Positions 30,779 to 40,735 of a stretch of DNA of 64,000 bases are shown piece after piece. This DNA is from Ascarosepion bandense (Eukaryota; Mollusca; Cephalopoda; Sepiida; Sepiidae): NCBI GenBank assembly GCA_037127315.1, contig JBBBDQ010000191.1, positions 16,415,001-16,479,000 of the forward strand, read 5' to 3'. The first letter of the stretch is position 1, and each line of letters opens with the position of its first letter. The position numbers and the translations under genes are program-made. The notes below the pieces were generated by a model. That model was not told the DNA's origin and searched no databases. It saw nothing but the letters and a program-made list of their open reading frames with translations.

Positions 30779-31528
30779 TTGTTCTTATATACGCTAGACT
30801 CCGAATCATCCAAAAATAAAAATAAAGGAAACTGTAGAAAAAGAAAGATAATTTGGTTTAACCCCCCTAATTGTAAACTAACTAACATCAATATTGGTAA
30901 ATATTTTCTCAAGTTAATAGACAAACATTTTAATAAAAATAACCCTCTACGGAAGATTTTTAATAGGTACACCCTTAAAATTAGTTATTCTTGCACCCCG
31001 AATATGGACAGCCTTATTAGTTCCCATAATAGGAGAATTCTGGTAAACTTGCGCAATGCTGAATCTAGGTCCGGAATTCTAAACGAATGCAACTGTAATT
31101 CTGTGGACCCCTGCCCGGTGGAGGGAAAATGCAAATCCACCCAGGTGATTTATGAAGCCCGCATTTCTCCATCAAACAAAAAAACAAACAAACAAAAAAA
31201 CGACTTCCGGACCTATATCGGTATGTCCGCCGGCCCTTTCAAACAAAGACTGTATAACCACAGGTACTCTTTTTCGAACCCCGGTCAGAGGTACCAGACA
31301 CCCCTTTCGCGGGCATTCTGGAAAATGAAAGAAGAAAGGCTGGATCCTGAAATTAGCTGGAAACTGATAGGTTCAGCCCGTATTCCGAGGAATTTTCGTG
31401 ATAGGTGCTGTCTATGTTTACTGGAAAAAATTTCAATATTAAAATACCCCCACCAACACCGGCTACTGAATCTTAGGAGGGAATTCATCAGTAAGTGCCG
31501 CCACAAGGCAAATTATTCGAATACTTAA
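30779..31528 (+). CDS. Penelope-like element protein, C-terminal half (GIY-YIG type)
   Basis: An intact 249-codon frame, the most gene-like ORF in the window. It matches the region downstream of the reverse transcriptase in Penelope-like retroelements. Residues ~27-80 are 'IIWFNPPNCKLTNINIGKYF', 'KIFNRYTLKISYSCTPNM' and so on. A Cys cluster follows at ~108-120 (CNCNSVDPCPVEGKC), the linker zinc motif. Then comes a GIY-YIG-like nuclease region with 'QVIYEA', 'TYIGMSAGPFKQRLYNHRYS' and a basic Cys-rich end. The nuclease nicks target DNA for insertion. No RT palm is present upstream because SINE-C/GATA sequence abuts the start, so this is a 5'-truncated but open copy. The Met at 30,779 is simply the first ATG and probably not a natural start. 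Confidence 0.85.
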   Translation: MFLYTLDSESSKNKNKGNCRKRKIIWFNPPNCKLTNINIGKYFLKLIDKHFNKNNPLRKIFNRYTLKISYSCTPNMDSLISSHNRRILVNLRNAESRSGILNECNCNSVDPCPVEGKCKSTQVIYEARISPSNKKTNKQKNDFRTYIGMSAGPFKQRLYNHRYSFSNPGQRYQTPLSRAFWKMKEERLDPEISWKLIGSARIPRNFRDRCCLCLLEKISILKYPHQHRLLNLRREFISKCRHKANYSNT

Positions 31529-31732
31529 ATTTAAAATTTAGAATTTTAATCCCCGCTAACTAGATGTTAGAATATGAATTAAAAGGATTCAATTTAAGTT
31601 TTAATCTTAATTTTACCCTAACGTTAACCTTAAAAAGTATTTTAACCCCCCTACCTTCCTATCCCAAGCTCCTTTAATTGCCTATCTTTAGAAAATATGG
31701 ATTCTTTTACTAAACACCTTTTTCCTTGGTTA

Positions 31733-31763
<31 letters not shown>

Positions 31764-32592
31764 ATTTTTCTCTAATATTTTTTTCTCTAATATTTTTTCC
31801 CTAATAATTTTTAAACTAATAACTTCCTGTAATTGGCATTTAACTCGCTTCTACCTAAAAGGTTTAATCAAATAAACTTAAAATTTTTTTTAAAAATCTT
31901 ATATTGAAAACCATTCCTTCTCGCCTAAATACACCTCTTCAAACAGCCCAAAATCTTAACTTTAAAAAGTAATTTAACTCATTTAGTTGTCTATCTTTAT
32001 AAAAAATGAACTCCTATTCCTCCCCTTCCTAAATATACCATTTCAACACCCTGTAACCCCGCGACTATCAGCTCTGTCCTTTTCCACTTTGTGACCGTTG
32101 TTAACCAAAAACCCCTCTACACTCTAACTCAGGGCCTTCGCCATTTTGAAAAACAATGTCGCTGACGTGATGTAGAGTCTCTATTAGAGCTCCTATGTCG
32201 AAATGTACATCCGACGCCTTTGAATTTTGAAAATTTTCTCTAATTTATATTGGCTCTGTATTCTTAATACATTGAGCTCTCTGCCTGCATCACTTTTTAA
32301 TGTTAAAAATTTTTTAATATTGATTAGGATCAGATTCTTGGAATTTACCTTCCTACTCTTCCACTTCGGATTAAAATATATATATATGTACTCTTTTAAT
32401 TTTACTTATAAATACTAGGATGAAAAGGTGTCAGTTTTGAAAAAAGCAGTTAAGAGACTTGACGAGTCCATGGGATTTTAATTTTTTAAAATTCCTTTGT
32501 CGAAGAAGCATATTTGAGAAAAATAGCTGATGCAATTTACACTTTTTAAAACCAACCTTTATGTCTAGATACTGATAATTGAAATTAACATA

Positions 32593-32632
<40 letters not shown>

Positions 32633-33064
32633 TTAAAGATCAGATGATGATCGAAATCAGACAGGATGATACAATAAAAAACAAGTAGAAAACGTATATC
32701 AATCTAAAATGTCTTACTTTTATTAAAGCTTCGTCAGATACAATTTATTTAAAAATTGCCGGTATTTGAATTGGTGCTGGGTTTATTTTTCTTACAATGC
32801 AAACATTTTATGTAGAATAGAACTCACGTGGTCTAAAAAATCGCAACTATGAACACAAGGGAGATTTAAGATTTAGACGAACTCTTTCGTATTGCATAGA
32901 AACAATGTTGAACATAACTTTGATTTCACTACTACCACCCTAATTAAAATGAACATAATTCTTTAAGGAGAAAATACTTTGAAATACTTTAGAGTGAATT
33001 GCATCATAGAGGCCTTTTCCTTATGGACGGTCCCCAACTAACAACTATATTGGGCAATCGGGAC
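31529..33064. other. Probable Penelope 3' flank, otherwise no gene
   Basis: AT-rich sequence following the Penelope-like frame. It holds (TA)n at 31,747-31,764 and 32,600-32,627. At 32,722-32,745 the minus strand reads 'atctgacgaagctttaataa', the CUGACGA half of a possible hammerhead, but no GAAAC follows. No other coding signal. Confidence 0.4.
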
Positions 33065-33067
33065 ACC

Positions 33068-33195
33068 TCGGCGTGGTGTAATAGTTAGCAAGCTCGTCTC
33101 GCTAGATTCATTACAATTGAGTTGTAAGTTTGATCCACACTGGGTATCTCATACTTTCGGCTTGTGCTTCATATAAGCGGCGTTTAGATAATTAA
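33068..33195 (+). mobile_element. SINE-C, tRNA-derived, plus strand
   Basis: 'ctcggcgtggtgtaatagtt' (A box) and 'agcaagctcgtctcgctaga', a weak B box 'gtaagtttgatccacac', then 'catactttcggcttgtgctt' and 'aagcggcgtttagata'. The 3' tail is degenerate TATC ('ataattaactata'). Confidence 0.85.
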
Positions 33196-34302
33196 CTATA
33201 CTTTGCAGTCGACAAAAACAAACAACACGCATGCGCGAAATTGAAAATATAAAATGACAATTTACACAGGCCCATATGTATATAATAGACACTCAGTTTG
33301 TTTTTGAAATGAAACAAAATTTACAATCCATTTTTTCTCTATGTGCAAGTCGTTACCTTGCATAAACATCCACCTGAAAATTTATGAATATATAAAACTC
33401 ACATTCTTTCTATTGGGATTGAACCTCGAACCGTTTAGTCTTTTCTTATTGGTCTTGGAAAATAACGTCTTTTTTTTTTTTTTCCAATTCTGAAAAGGGG
33501 ACCTATATAATTCATGTATAACTAAATTTCATTTCTTACCATTTTCCTTTGGATTGACTTTCCGGACACACCCGGAATCAGAACAGCAATCTTTTTGTTT
33601 TATTTCAGTTTAACGATGGATAAAAAAATAAAATAGATAACTAAAAAATCTCGACATATGTAAGTGCAGTTGCCGTGTATGTAGTCGCCACAGGTGTACA
33701 ATTAAAAAAGCAAAAAAAAAAAAAATACAATAAGAAAAAAACAAAAACAAAACGCAGTAAATATAAAAATACCATACTCTAAAAATACCATTCATAAAAA
33801 AAGTGAATGAAGGAAAAGTGAACGGTTTTACAATCGATATTGCACATGCGCACACCGACTATAAAGCCGGATCGCGTCCAGTGAAAATCAGCGCATGCGC
33901 AAACATTCTCTTCTGATTTGATGCCTATTTTTTTTTTTTACCTCTTTCCTCTCATTCTTTTTTAATTACTTCTTTGTTTGCTCTGCTTGCCTGTTTTGTT
34001 GCGCATCTACATTTTATTCAAAGGCGTTAATATGCGCAGCAACATCAAAATCAAGCGCAATTGAAAGCGGCATCATGAAAGAAATCACACAGAGCCTGAT
34101 TATCACAGGTGATTCTATATTATCCTCCATCGAGTCCATGTACGTTCAAACATTATATATATGTGTGTGTGTGTGTGTGTGTTTGTGTGTGCAAGGAGAC
34201 CTGATGTTGTACGGGCTAAGTTTTTTTTCCTTCGATTTAGTACGCTCAGATGTAGTTTCTTTGAGAAAAACTAGAAGTAAATACTACCTTGTACTAAACT
34301 AG
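33196..34302. other. No gene seen; GCGCATGCGC-like motifs
   Basis: Contains 'acacgcatgcgcgaaatt' (~33,226), 'gcacatgcgcacac' (~33,842) and 'cagcgcatgcgcaaac' (~33,889), which resemble NRF1 sites. It also holds (GT)n at 34,160-34,190. Short ORFs have no domain. Confidence 0.4.
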
Positions 34303-34607
34303 GTGTGCGTTGTGGTGCATTGGATATCGGCTCGGAACGGGAAATCGGGGAGCCGAGTTCGAATTCCAGCTGAATTCATTGCCTTCACTTACGCGCAAAT
34401 ACCCTTGGGAAAGGTATTAATCCATCTATTCCTTCCAGTTATGGGTTAAATTACAGGACAGATTGGGTTCTATAGCCTTGGTAGGCAACCAGTCTACCGC
34501 AGAAAGCAATGGCAACCTAGTGCGGGATTATCTTCTGCCCAGTCAGTCATGTCTATTTCGAGACATGATCGCCCAAGTGTGTATCACGTATGGCACTTAA
34601 CTAACTG
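34303..34607 (+). mobile_element. SINE-A, full length, well preserved
   Basis: One of the least diverged copies: 'gtgcgttgtggtgcattgga', B box 'gagttcgaattccagctg', 'ttacgcgcaaatacccttgg', 'gggttctatagccttggtag', 'gcccagtcagtcatgtctat' and end 'ggcacttaactaactgact'. Confidence 0.93.
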
Positions 34608-35800
34608 ACTTTATAACGAAGATCTGCCATTTTTATAGCAGTTTCTCGTTAATTTTAACGTTTAATTCAACAATCAGTTATTAATTCGGATGAAATCCAA
34701 GATTTGTTTGCTTTCGGTTTGCAGGAAAGGAAAACGTGTTTAGTTTTAAAATCAAGTCACCTCTCAATAGTGACACAACAGGAATATGTTCAGTAGGAGT
34801 TATAATTGAAAAGAGTCAGTGTCAAAGCCAGTGCTAAATTGAACATGGCTGAGAGGTTTTCAGAAAAACTAATTATTTTTTCATTAGCGAAAACTGGAAA
34901 AATTTACAAAGGACGGTCAAGAAGACCTCACGCTTTTCTAAATTTGCGTTGGAAAATTAAATGCCATTATATTTCTTTTTAAAGAAACTTATGTACAAAG
35001 ATTTTTTTTCTCATGATGAGCAACAATGCACAATTCTTTTATAGTCTGTTTTTTATTAACTTGGAGAAAATAATTCTTGTCTAGGTTATTTTGTTGGGCT
35101 GGAAATCGATGCAAAAAAAGAAAAAGAAAAGAAAATTTAACTATATATTTAGACTTGGTATCATTGAGATTGAAAACTGACAGTCACCATGCAGTGTTGA
35201 TTGCTATGTAGACACTATTAAATAGACTGGTCCAATTGTAAAAATTAGGGAAAAATTTTGTAGATTAGCACTAGTTAGATTTTTATCAAGTCACAGCATT
35301 TTCCGAAATCTTGACATTTGATCGATTTAGAAGGGGCCTCTTCTTCATGATAGTGATAAAGTGTGAATTCGATCCCTGACTTTTTACAGATTATTGAACT
35401 TAGTTATTATTTACAAATGTTAGGTCATAATAATTATTTATCTTAAATGAAGAATAAACGGACATATACTTTTATAATTTATGTAAATTTCTTTGAAAGT
35501 TCTTTGATTAAAATTGTATATATTAGTTTGTTCTTTATTTAAAATAAATATTTTGGTAAACCAAACTCCGTTTTCGCACGCTAAAAGCTAAGTTCATATA
35601 ACAGTAAAAATCGATTTTGTTGTACTTTTAAAATTATGTAAAGAAGTCAATATTGTTCAATTCTGTCAAATGTCACGTCACGAGGAATGTCTAATAAATG
35701 CTAATGTACAAAAGATATTTCCAAAAACTTCTCTCCTATTTCATACGAGTAGACCAGTCTATTTGCGTTGTATGCTCTTTCACTCTCTTTCTCTCTCTCG
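34608..35800. other. No gene seen
   Basis: AT-rich, no long ORF and no recognised repeat. A CT run (35,779-35,799) abuts the following SINE-B head. Confidence 0.5.
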
Positions 35801-35940
35801 CGCGCCCATAGCTCAGAGGTAGAATCGTCGACTGACGCCAATTCGGTCTGGTTTCAATCTTGGGTAAAAAGCAATCGGATGTCTAACCATACTGATGAGC
35901 TGTGATACAACGAAACAGATCTGTCTGCGGATCCCTATAT
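35801..35940 (+). mobile_element. SINE-B: tRNA-headed SINE carrying a hammerhead
   Basis: A ~140-bp unit. Head 'gcgcccatagctcagaggta' has a strong tRNA A box (35,809-35,824), and 'ctggtttcaatcttgggt' is a B-box-like element (35,848-35,865). A short linker follows ('aaaaagcaatcggatg'), then a hammerhead ribozyme (35,887-35,930), then 'ggatccctatata'. The second copy at 45,913-46,050 shares the whole order, so this is a mobile unit rather than chance. Confidence 0.85.
35887..35930 (+). ncRNA. Hammerhead ribozyme in SINE-B (intact core)
   Basis: CUGAUGA (35,892-35,898), then stem II GCUGU...ACAAC around loop GAU (one mismatch here; GCUGU/ACAGC in copy 2). GAAA follows (35,912-35,915), then stem III ACA/UGU within the palindrome ACAGAUCUGU. 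The predicted cleavage site is after C 35,925 (GUC-type). Stem I pairs CCAUA with UGCGG (one mismatch). All core bases are present. Self-cleavage is inference. Confidence 0.75.
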
Positions 35941-36224
35941 ATGTGTGTGTGTCTTTGCTCTACTTTTGTATATCGTTTGTACTTTGTATCGAGCACTTTT
36001 TCTTTTTCTTGTGGTTGGTTCCGTTTGAGTTTTTTTTTATTTACTGCGGAGTATCGTATGTCTTGTCCTTATTCCGCGGATTTCTTTTTTTTCTCCCCTT
36101 TTATCCGACGCCTTAGTGCACCGGATTGTAACGGAATTAGGTTCTGTTTGTTAGTGGTTTTTCTAAAGGTTTATCTTAGTATAAATTTACAACCTAAATA
36201 CTTACAGAGTCTATTTAGTTATTA

Positions 36225-36237
36225 TTTTGAGTATATA

Positions 36238-36284
<47 letters not shown>
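36225..36284. repeat. AT microsatellite
   Basis: (TA)n of about 27 units with one interruption. Confidence 0.95.
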
Positions 36285-36287
<3 letters not shown>

Positions 36288-36539
36288 TTATTAGTCATGG
36301 AAGAAAAATAATTCAATTTATTTCTTAATGAATTCTCTAAGAAATTCTCTGAACTTTAGTTGTAAAAATATCAAGGAAATTCTTAAATTGGATTGACAAA
36401 TAAGTTTATTATTTATTATTCTGTAAATAATAGTGATTATAATTACTGTTCCATCTTTTGATATTGGGCTCTGCCTATCGTACGATAATTTGAACAGATG
36501 TATAGCCTTGTAACATTATTTACATTATTTACAATATTC

Positions 36540-36765
36540 AAACTGTTATTTGTCTATATTTTTGAGATGCGGTAGTATTTACAGTATTATATCATTCGGA
36601 CTATTGTCCTAATCTTTGTTGTCATTTGTACGACGTTTCGGTCGTTGTACGCTCCGGCCTTCTTCAGATGCTAGGAATTTCGAATCGAACCCTTTATTAC
36701 AATCACAGGGGCATATGAACTCCGTTTCTTGAGTAGTAGTGCTTCTTTTGCTAGTCATGAGTTGT
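36540..36765 (-). mobile_element. Penelope-type tail element, inverted-repeat arm 1
   Basis: The minus-strand copy runs from 'actcatgactagcaaaagaa' through 'gattgtaataaagggttcga' to the hammerhead-like core and 'gacaatagtccgaatgat'. It forms an inverted repeat with 36,826-37,000. Copies of the same family are at 2860, 37,020 and 59,100. Confidence 0.75.
36635..36667 (-). ncRNA. Hammerhead-like core (Penelope type)
   Basis: Minus strand: CUGAAGA, extra A, GGCC, loop GGAGCGUACAAC, GACC, GAAAC, then GUC directly. Both conserved core boxes are intact; stem II has one mismatch. Stem III would be minimal, as known for Penelope hammerheads, which may act as dimers. Confidence 0.55.
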
Positions 36766-36789
36766 GAGTTCAATACCAGGCTACAGCAG

Positions 36790-37000
36790 CGGTGAACAAG
36801 TAACTTACACGGTTAGAGGGAGATAACTCATGACTACCAAAAGAGGCACTACTACGCAAGGAATGGAGTGCATATACCCTAGTGATTGTAATAAAGTGTT
36901 CGATTCGAAATTCCTAGCACATGAAGAAGGCCGGAGTGTACAACGGCCGAAACATACAAATGGCAACAACGATGAGGACAATAATCCGAATAATTCGAAC
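36790..37000 (+). mobile_element. Penelope-type tail element, inverted-repeat arm 2
   Basis: Plus-strand copy: 'ctacagcagcggtgaacaag', 'gggagataactcatgactac', 'gtgattgtaataaagtgttc' and the core with 'gaagaaggccggagtgtaca'. Its core at 36,921-36,953 has AUGAAGA instead of CUGAAGA, so it is probably inactive. Confidence 0.75.
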
Positions 37001-37019
37001 TGTTGTCCACATCTTTGAT

Positions 37020-37190
37020 GCCATGTTCACGACATTTTGGCTGTTGTACGCTACGGCCTGCTTCAGGTAGATTGTTCTTGTTCCATGAGTCATGTCACTT
37101 CCGGGTGTCTTACTTATCTTCATTTAACTCTTTAAGTTATTTGTTCACCACTGCTGTAACCAGGTACTGAACTCACAACTCAAGTCACTG
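37020..37190 (-). mobile_element. Penelope-type tail element, third copy
   Basis: Minus strand: 'ctcacaactcaagtcac' region to 'ctgaagcaggccgtagcgta', and an AAAAU in place of GAAAC. The copy is decayed. It matches the head-to-core order at 59,100-59,345, including 'cagtacctggttacagcag'. Confidence 0.65.
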
Positions 37191-37259
37191 GAATCAACAT
37201 GACCCTTATCCAATGGGTCATGTGTTCTCAAGGATAATTACAATACCTAATCTTAAAAA

Positions 37260-37396
37260 TATATGCAAATAACCTTGTGCCGTGTTTAGCATCGGGTTTT
37301 TGGTTCCTTCTAAAATATTTTCTTTTTCCTTTACTCTCAGTAGTCTCCTGCGTCTTAGTGGAGTTGTTGCATTGCTTGGGGTGAATAGATTAAAAA
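37260..37396 (+). mobile_element. LINE-B 3' tail
   Basis: 'ctttactctcagtagtctcc', 'tgcgtcttagtggagttgtt' and 'gcattgcttggggtgaatag' then 'attaaaaat'. Confidence 0.75.
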
Positions 37397-37494
37397 TAAA
37401 GTCTGCTTTTCAGGAAAGAGTTGTCTTTCGGAATTGCATTTCCATGGATACGTTGTCTTCAGGTCACTCGTATTTTTGGCGAAATAGAAAATTA

Positions 37495-37632
37495 TTTTTC
37501 TTAGCAGAGCAGGGATTAGGAGAAATAGCGGAAAGACAAACATTTACTAAGAGCTACAAAGGACAGTAAATGTGGAGAGCCATAATCGCTCACGTCCTGA
37601 AGGGACGCGGTGAATAGAAGAAAAAGTAGAAG
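37495..37632 (+). pseudogene. LINE-A extreme 3' end
   Basis: 'gcagagcagggattaggaga', 'gtggagagccataatcgctc' and 'acgtcctgaagggacgcggt' then 'gaatagaagaaaaag'. Only the last ~45 codons and 3' end are represented. Confidence 0.8.
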
Positions 37633-38419
37633 AAAAAGAATTTCTGACCTGAAATCGTTCCCGTTTAACTTATTACAACGCGACGTCAACAAAAATGATA
37701 GACTCGCAAAAAACAAAAGTGATTATCATGGTTGTAGAAATAACAGAAGAGGCGAGAATAGTCAAACAAATACGAATAGCAGTGACGACGATACAGACGA
37801 TAAGACTCATATATTCTTACTTCTGCTTATTCCTCATCTCTCGGCATCCCGCCAGTGCGCAAAGTTGCGAGATGCCCTTCCCAGTATCTTCTCTCTTTTT
37901 TTCTTTCTTTCGCTACGGCTATAAAAATGAATCCATTTTCTTACTCACGACGGTCAACCTCCAGGTGTTCAAGACAAAACACCAACCCACTTACATTCTT
38001 GTGGTTCTTACCATTCCTTTTTCCTTACTACTGAAACAAATTTAGGATGCCAAGGTGAGATTATCGACATAATTTTCAAATACCGACGCCTATTATGGGT
38101 TTGTTATCAATAATAATCCATCATGAGGTCAAATTATTAGCATTTTTTACGGTTAGAGTCAAACAAATTTTCTAATGTTCACTTGACATTCTTTTAGGAT
38201 TGGTATTTGAGAGAATAAACATAATTTCTTTAACCCTTTGTAAGGCTGTGCCTCTAAGATATACAAGCATCAAATTCATTGACTCTATCTCGTAGGTTAA
38301 ATTGTTATTTATTTGTCTGGTCAAAATTATTATTCGTGATCATATTAATGAACACTGACTGCTAACGAATGTTTCTACACGTATACGGCAAATACTGTTA
38401 AACTACACATATACCAGAA
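37633..38419. other. No gene seen
   Basis: Overlapping plus-strand ORFs 37,610-37,924 and 37,695-38,045 in different frames. The second begins 'MIDSQKTKVIIMVVEITEEA' but shows no known domain. The stretch could be unrecognised transposon coding sequence. Confidence 0.35.
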
Positions 38420-38640
38420 GATATTAATCGTAAAAATGAAAACGGTTTTGAAGCCGTTATCAGAAAGATCAAGAAACTCCAAGTTAAATAAGGTCTTTTA
38501 GAACTGCAAACATATTCAGCAACTGAAACCAGCGACGTCTTAAGTAAAATGGAAGGAAAAAGACGCTTAATGTTCACAATTGGAAATTGACTTGAAGTTT
38601 ATTGGACAAATAATGATGGAAAAGGATTTGAGGAAGTCTA
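38420..38640 (+). pseudogene. Possible LINE-A fragment, very diverged
   Basis: A frame near 38,540-38,600 gives 'SDVLSKMEGKRRLMF', like the VLERMETKRKLI block of LINE-A, followed by a GQIMMEKDLRKS-like stretch. The match is weak. Confidence 0.35.
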
Positions 38641-38864
38641 TCAATAAACTTTCTTTTGTACGTAAACAAAATTAACTTCTAGAGTGGGAAAAATTAATCT
38701 GTGCACTTTAATTGAATTTGTTTTTAATATGCTTATCCACCGTTTAGATACACAGTTACGATGAAGCAAAAACAAAAAATAACTGAAGATCGAATTTTCC
38801 TTCAGGATGATTTCAAAGCAAAAGAATAATGACCCTAGCAATTTCGATATTTATGTCTGTTGAC

Positions 38865-39738
38865 ACTTATCTCTCTATCTCTATATATCTCTCTATATAT
38901 TTCTCTATATATCTCTCTATATATTTCTCTATATATCTCTCTATATATCTCTATATATCTCTATATCTCTATATCTCTCTCTATCTTATCTATCTCTTAT
39001 CTATCTATTCTTATCTATCTATCTATCTATCTCTTATCTATCTATTCTTATCTATCTATCTCTTATCTATCTATTCTTATCTATCTATCTCTTATCTATC
39101 TATTCTTATCTATCTATTCTTATCTATCTATCTCTTATCTATCTATCTCTTATCTATCTATTCTTATCTATCTATCTCTTATCTATCTATTCTTATCTAT
39201 CTATCTCTTATCTATCTATTATCTATCTATCTCTTATCTATCTATTCTTATCTATCTATCTCTTATCTATCTATTCTTATCTATCTATCTCTTATCTATC
39301 TATTCTTATCTATCTATCTCTTATCTATCTATCTCTTATCTATCTATCTCTTATCTATCTATCTCTTATCTATCTATCTCTTATCTATCTATTCTTATCT
39401 ATCTATCTCTTATCTATCTATTCTTATCTATCTATCTCTTATCTATCTATTCTTATCTATCTATCTCTTATCTATCTATTCTTATCTATCTATCTCTTAT
39501 CTATCTATTCTTATCTATCTATCTCTTCATCTATCTATTCTTATCTATCTATCTCTTCATCTATCTATTCTTATCTATCTATCTCTTCATCTATCTATTC
39601 TTATCTATCTATCTCTTCATCTATCTATCTATCTTTCTATCTTTATCTATCTATCTATCTATCTATCTCTTCTTATCTATCTATCTATTTATCTATCTCT
39701 TCTTATCTATCTATCTATTTATCTATCTATCTTTGTGT
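38865..39738. repeat. Large TATC array with higher-order structure
   Basis: About 870 bp. The left 120 bp is TCTCTATATA-type, followed by (TATC)n interrupted regularly by 'tct' and 'ttct' to give ~28-32-bp higher-order units. Near 39,520-39,620 the variant 'ctcttcatctatctattctt' is repeated four times. Two ~300-codon ORFs of Ile/Tyr/Leu/Ser are pure artefacts. Confidence 0.97.
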
Positions 39739-39819
39739 GTGTGCGCGTAAAGTTTGACGAGAATCACGCGGAATAATAAATATATAAGACAATACATATA
39801 TAAAAAAACTTTACGTTTA

Positions 39820-40110
39820 TGTCTTTCGAAATACTTATTTCCTCATAATATGTTTCCAAAATTTCATCTGTTTTTTTTTTCTGATTGTTAACAGCAACTT
39901 CCCTGCACTTCCAAATCTCCTTAAAACTGCATTTGCTTCTCATGTAATCTGTCCATATTATTTCAACACCCGTTTGTAAGATCACATATGTCTCTTCAAG
40001 TTTTTAAAAAATCCATTTCAAAATTATTCTACATATGCTGTCATATAATGGAAAATATATTACGCAACAGTCCAGCACTGTTTTCTTCGTTTTCTAAATA
40101 AATTTTTATT
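39820..40110 (-). pseudogene. Possible LINE-A fragment, very diverged
   Basis: On the minus strand, a KKTVLD-like segment near 40,080 ('cagtgctggactgttgcgta') and downstream 'IWTDYMRSKCSF' resemble LINE-A C-terminal spacing. It lies head-to-head with the better copy at 40,128. Confidence 0.35.
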
Positions 40111-40127
40111 TCCCCTAAAATAGAATT

Positions 40128-40735
40128 TTAAAATGCCAATTACAGGTCAGGATACTAAAATCAACCAGATACAGAAATTTAAATACCTGGCAAATGTTCT
40201 AACAGAGGACAGGAAGTGCGACAATGAGATCTGAAGCGTTATTGGCAGGGTCAAGGACACATTCTAAAAGCTAAGAAGAGTATTGAGAGGCAGGAAAATT
40301 TCATTAGAAACAAAGAAGAGAGTACTGGATTGTTAGGAGATGTCTGTCCTTCAATATGGCAGCGAATGCTGGACAATCTCATCAAAGATGAGGAAAAAAA
40401 AATAGAAGCAACCAAAATGTAGTTCTGCAGAACCAAAACTGTTAGCAACGACGAGGTTTCAGAGAGGATGGAAACGAAATCAGGAAAAGGCAGCTGAAGC
40501 CCCACGGACATGTAGTGAGGAAGGAGGACTTGGAGAATCTGATACTCACAGGACATATAGAGGTAAAAGAGAAGCAGGGGAAAGCAACGCATGACATACT
40601 TGATGGACTTCAGAAAATGGAGGGCAGAGAAAGGTTTTGTAGGAGTAGCAAGAGTTAAGTGTTACAAGGGATAGGGAGCTGGGGAAAGTTATGATCTACG
40701 TCCAGAAGGGACACGGTACATAGAAGAAAAAGAAG
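40128..40735 (+). pseudogene. LINE-A C-terminal remnant
   Basis: Clear nucleotide match to 16,330-17,275: 'aaatttaaatacctggcaaa', 'gttctaacagaggacaggaa', 'gagagtactggattgttagg' and 'tgtctgtccttcaatatggc', ending 'ggacacggtacatagaagaa'. Several deletions (one removes the RRILRIPW segment) and stops are present. Confidence 0.88.

Noticed and set aside
32625..32760. Hammerhead-like pieces ('cagatgatgatcgaaatc', minus 'ctgacgaagcttt')
   Set aside because: Neither piece has both core boxes in correct order.
38829..39776. ORFs of 296 and 315 codons
   Set aside because: They are translations of the TATC array (Ile-Tyr-Leu-Ser repeats) in overlapping frames; no credible start context or non-repeat domain.
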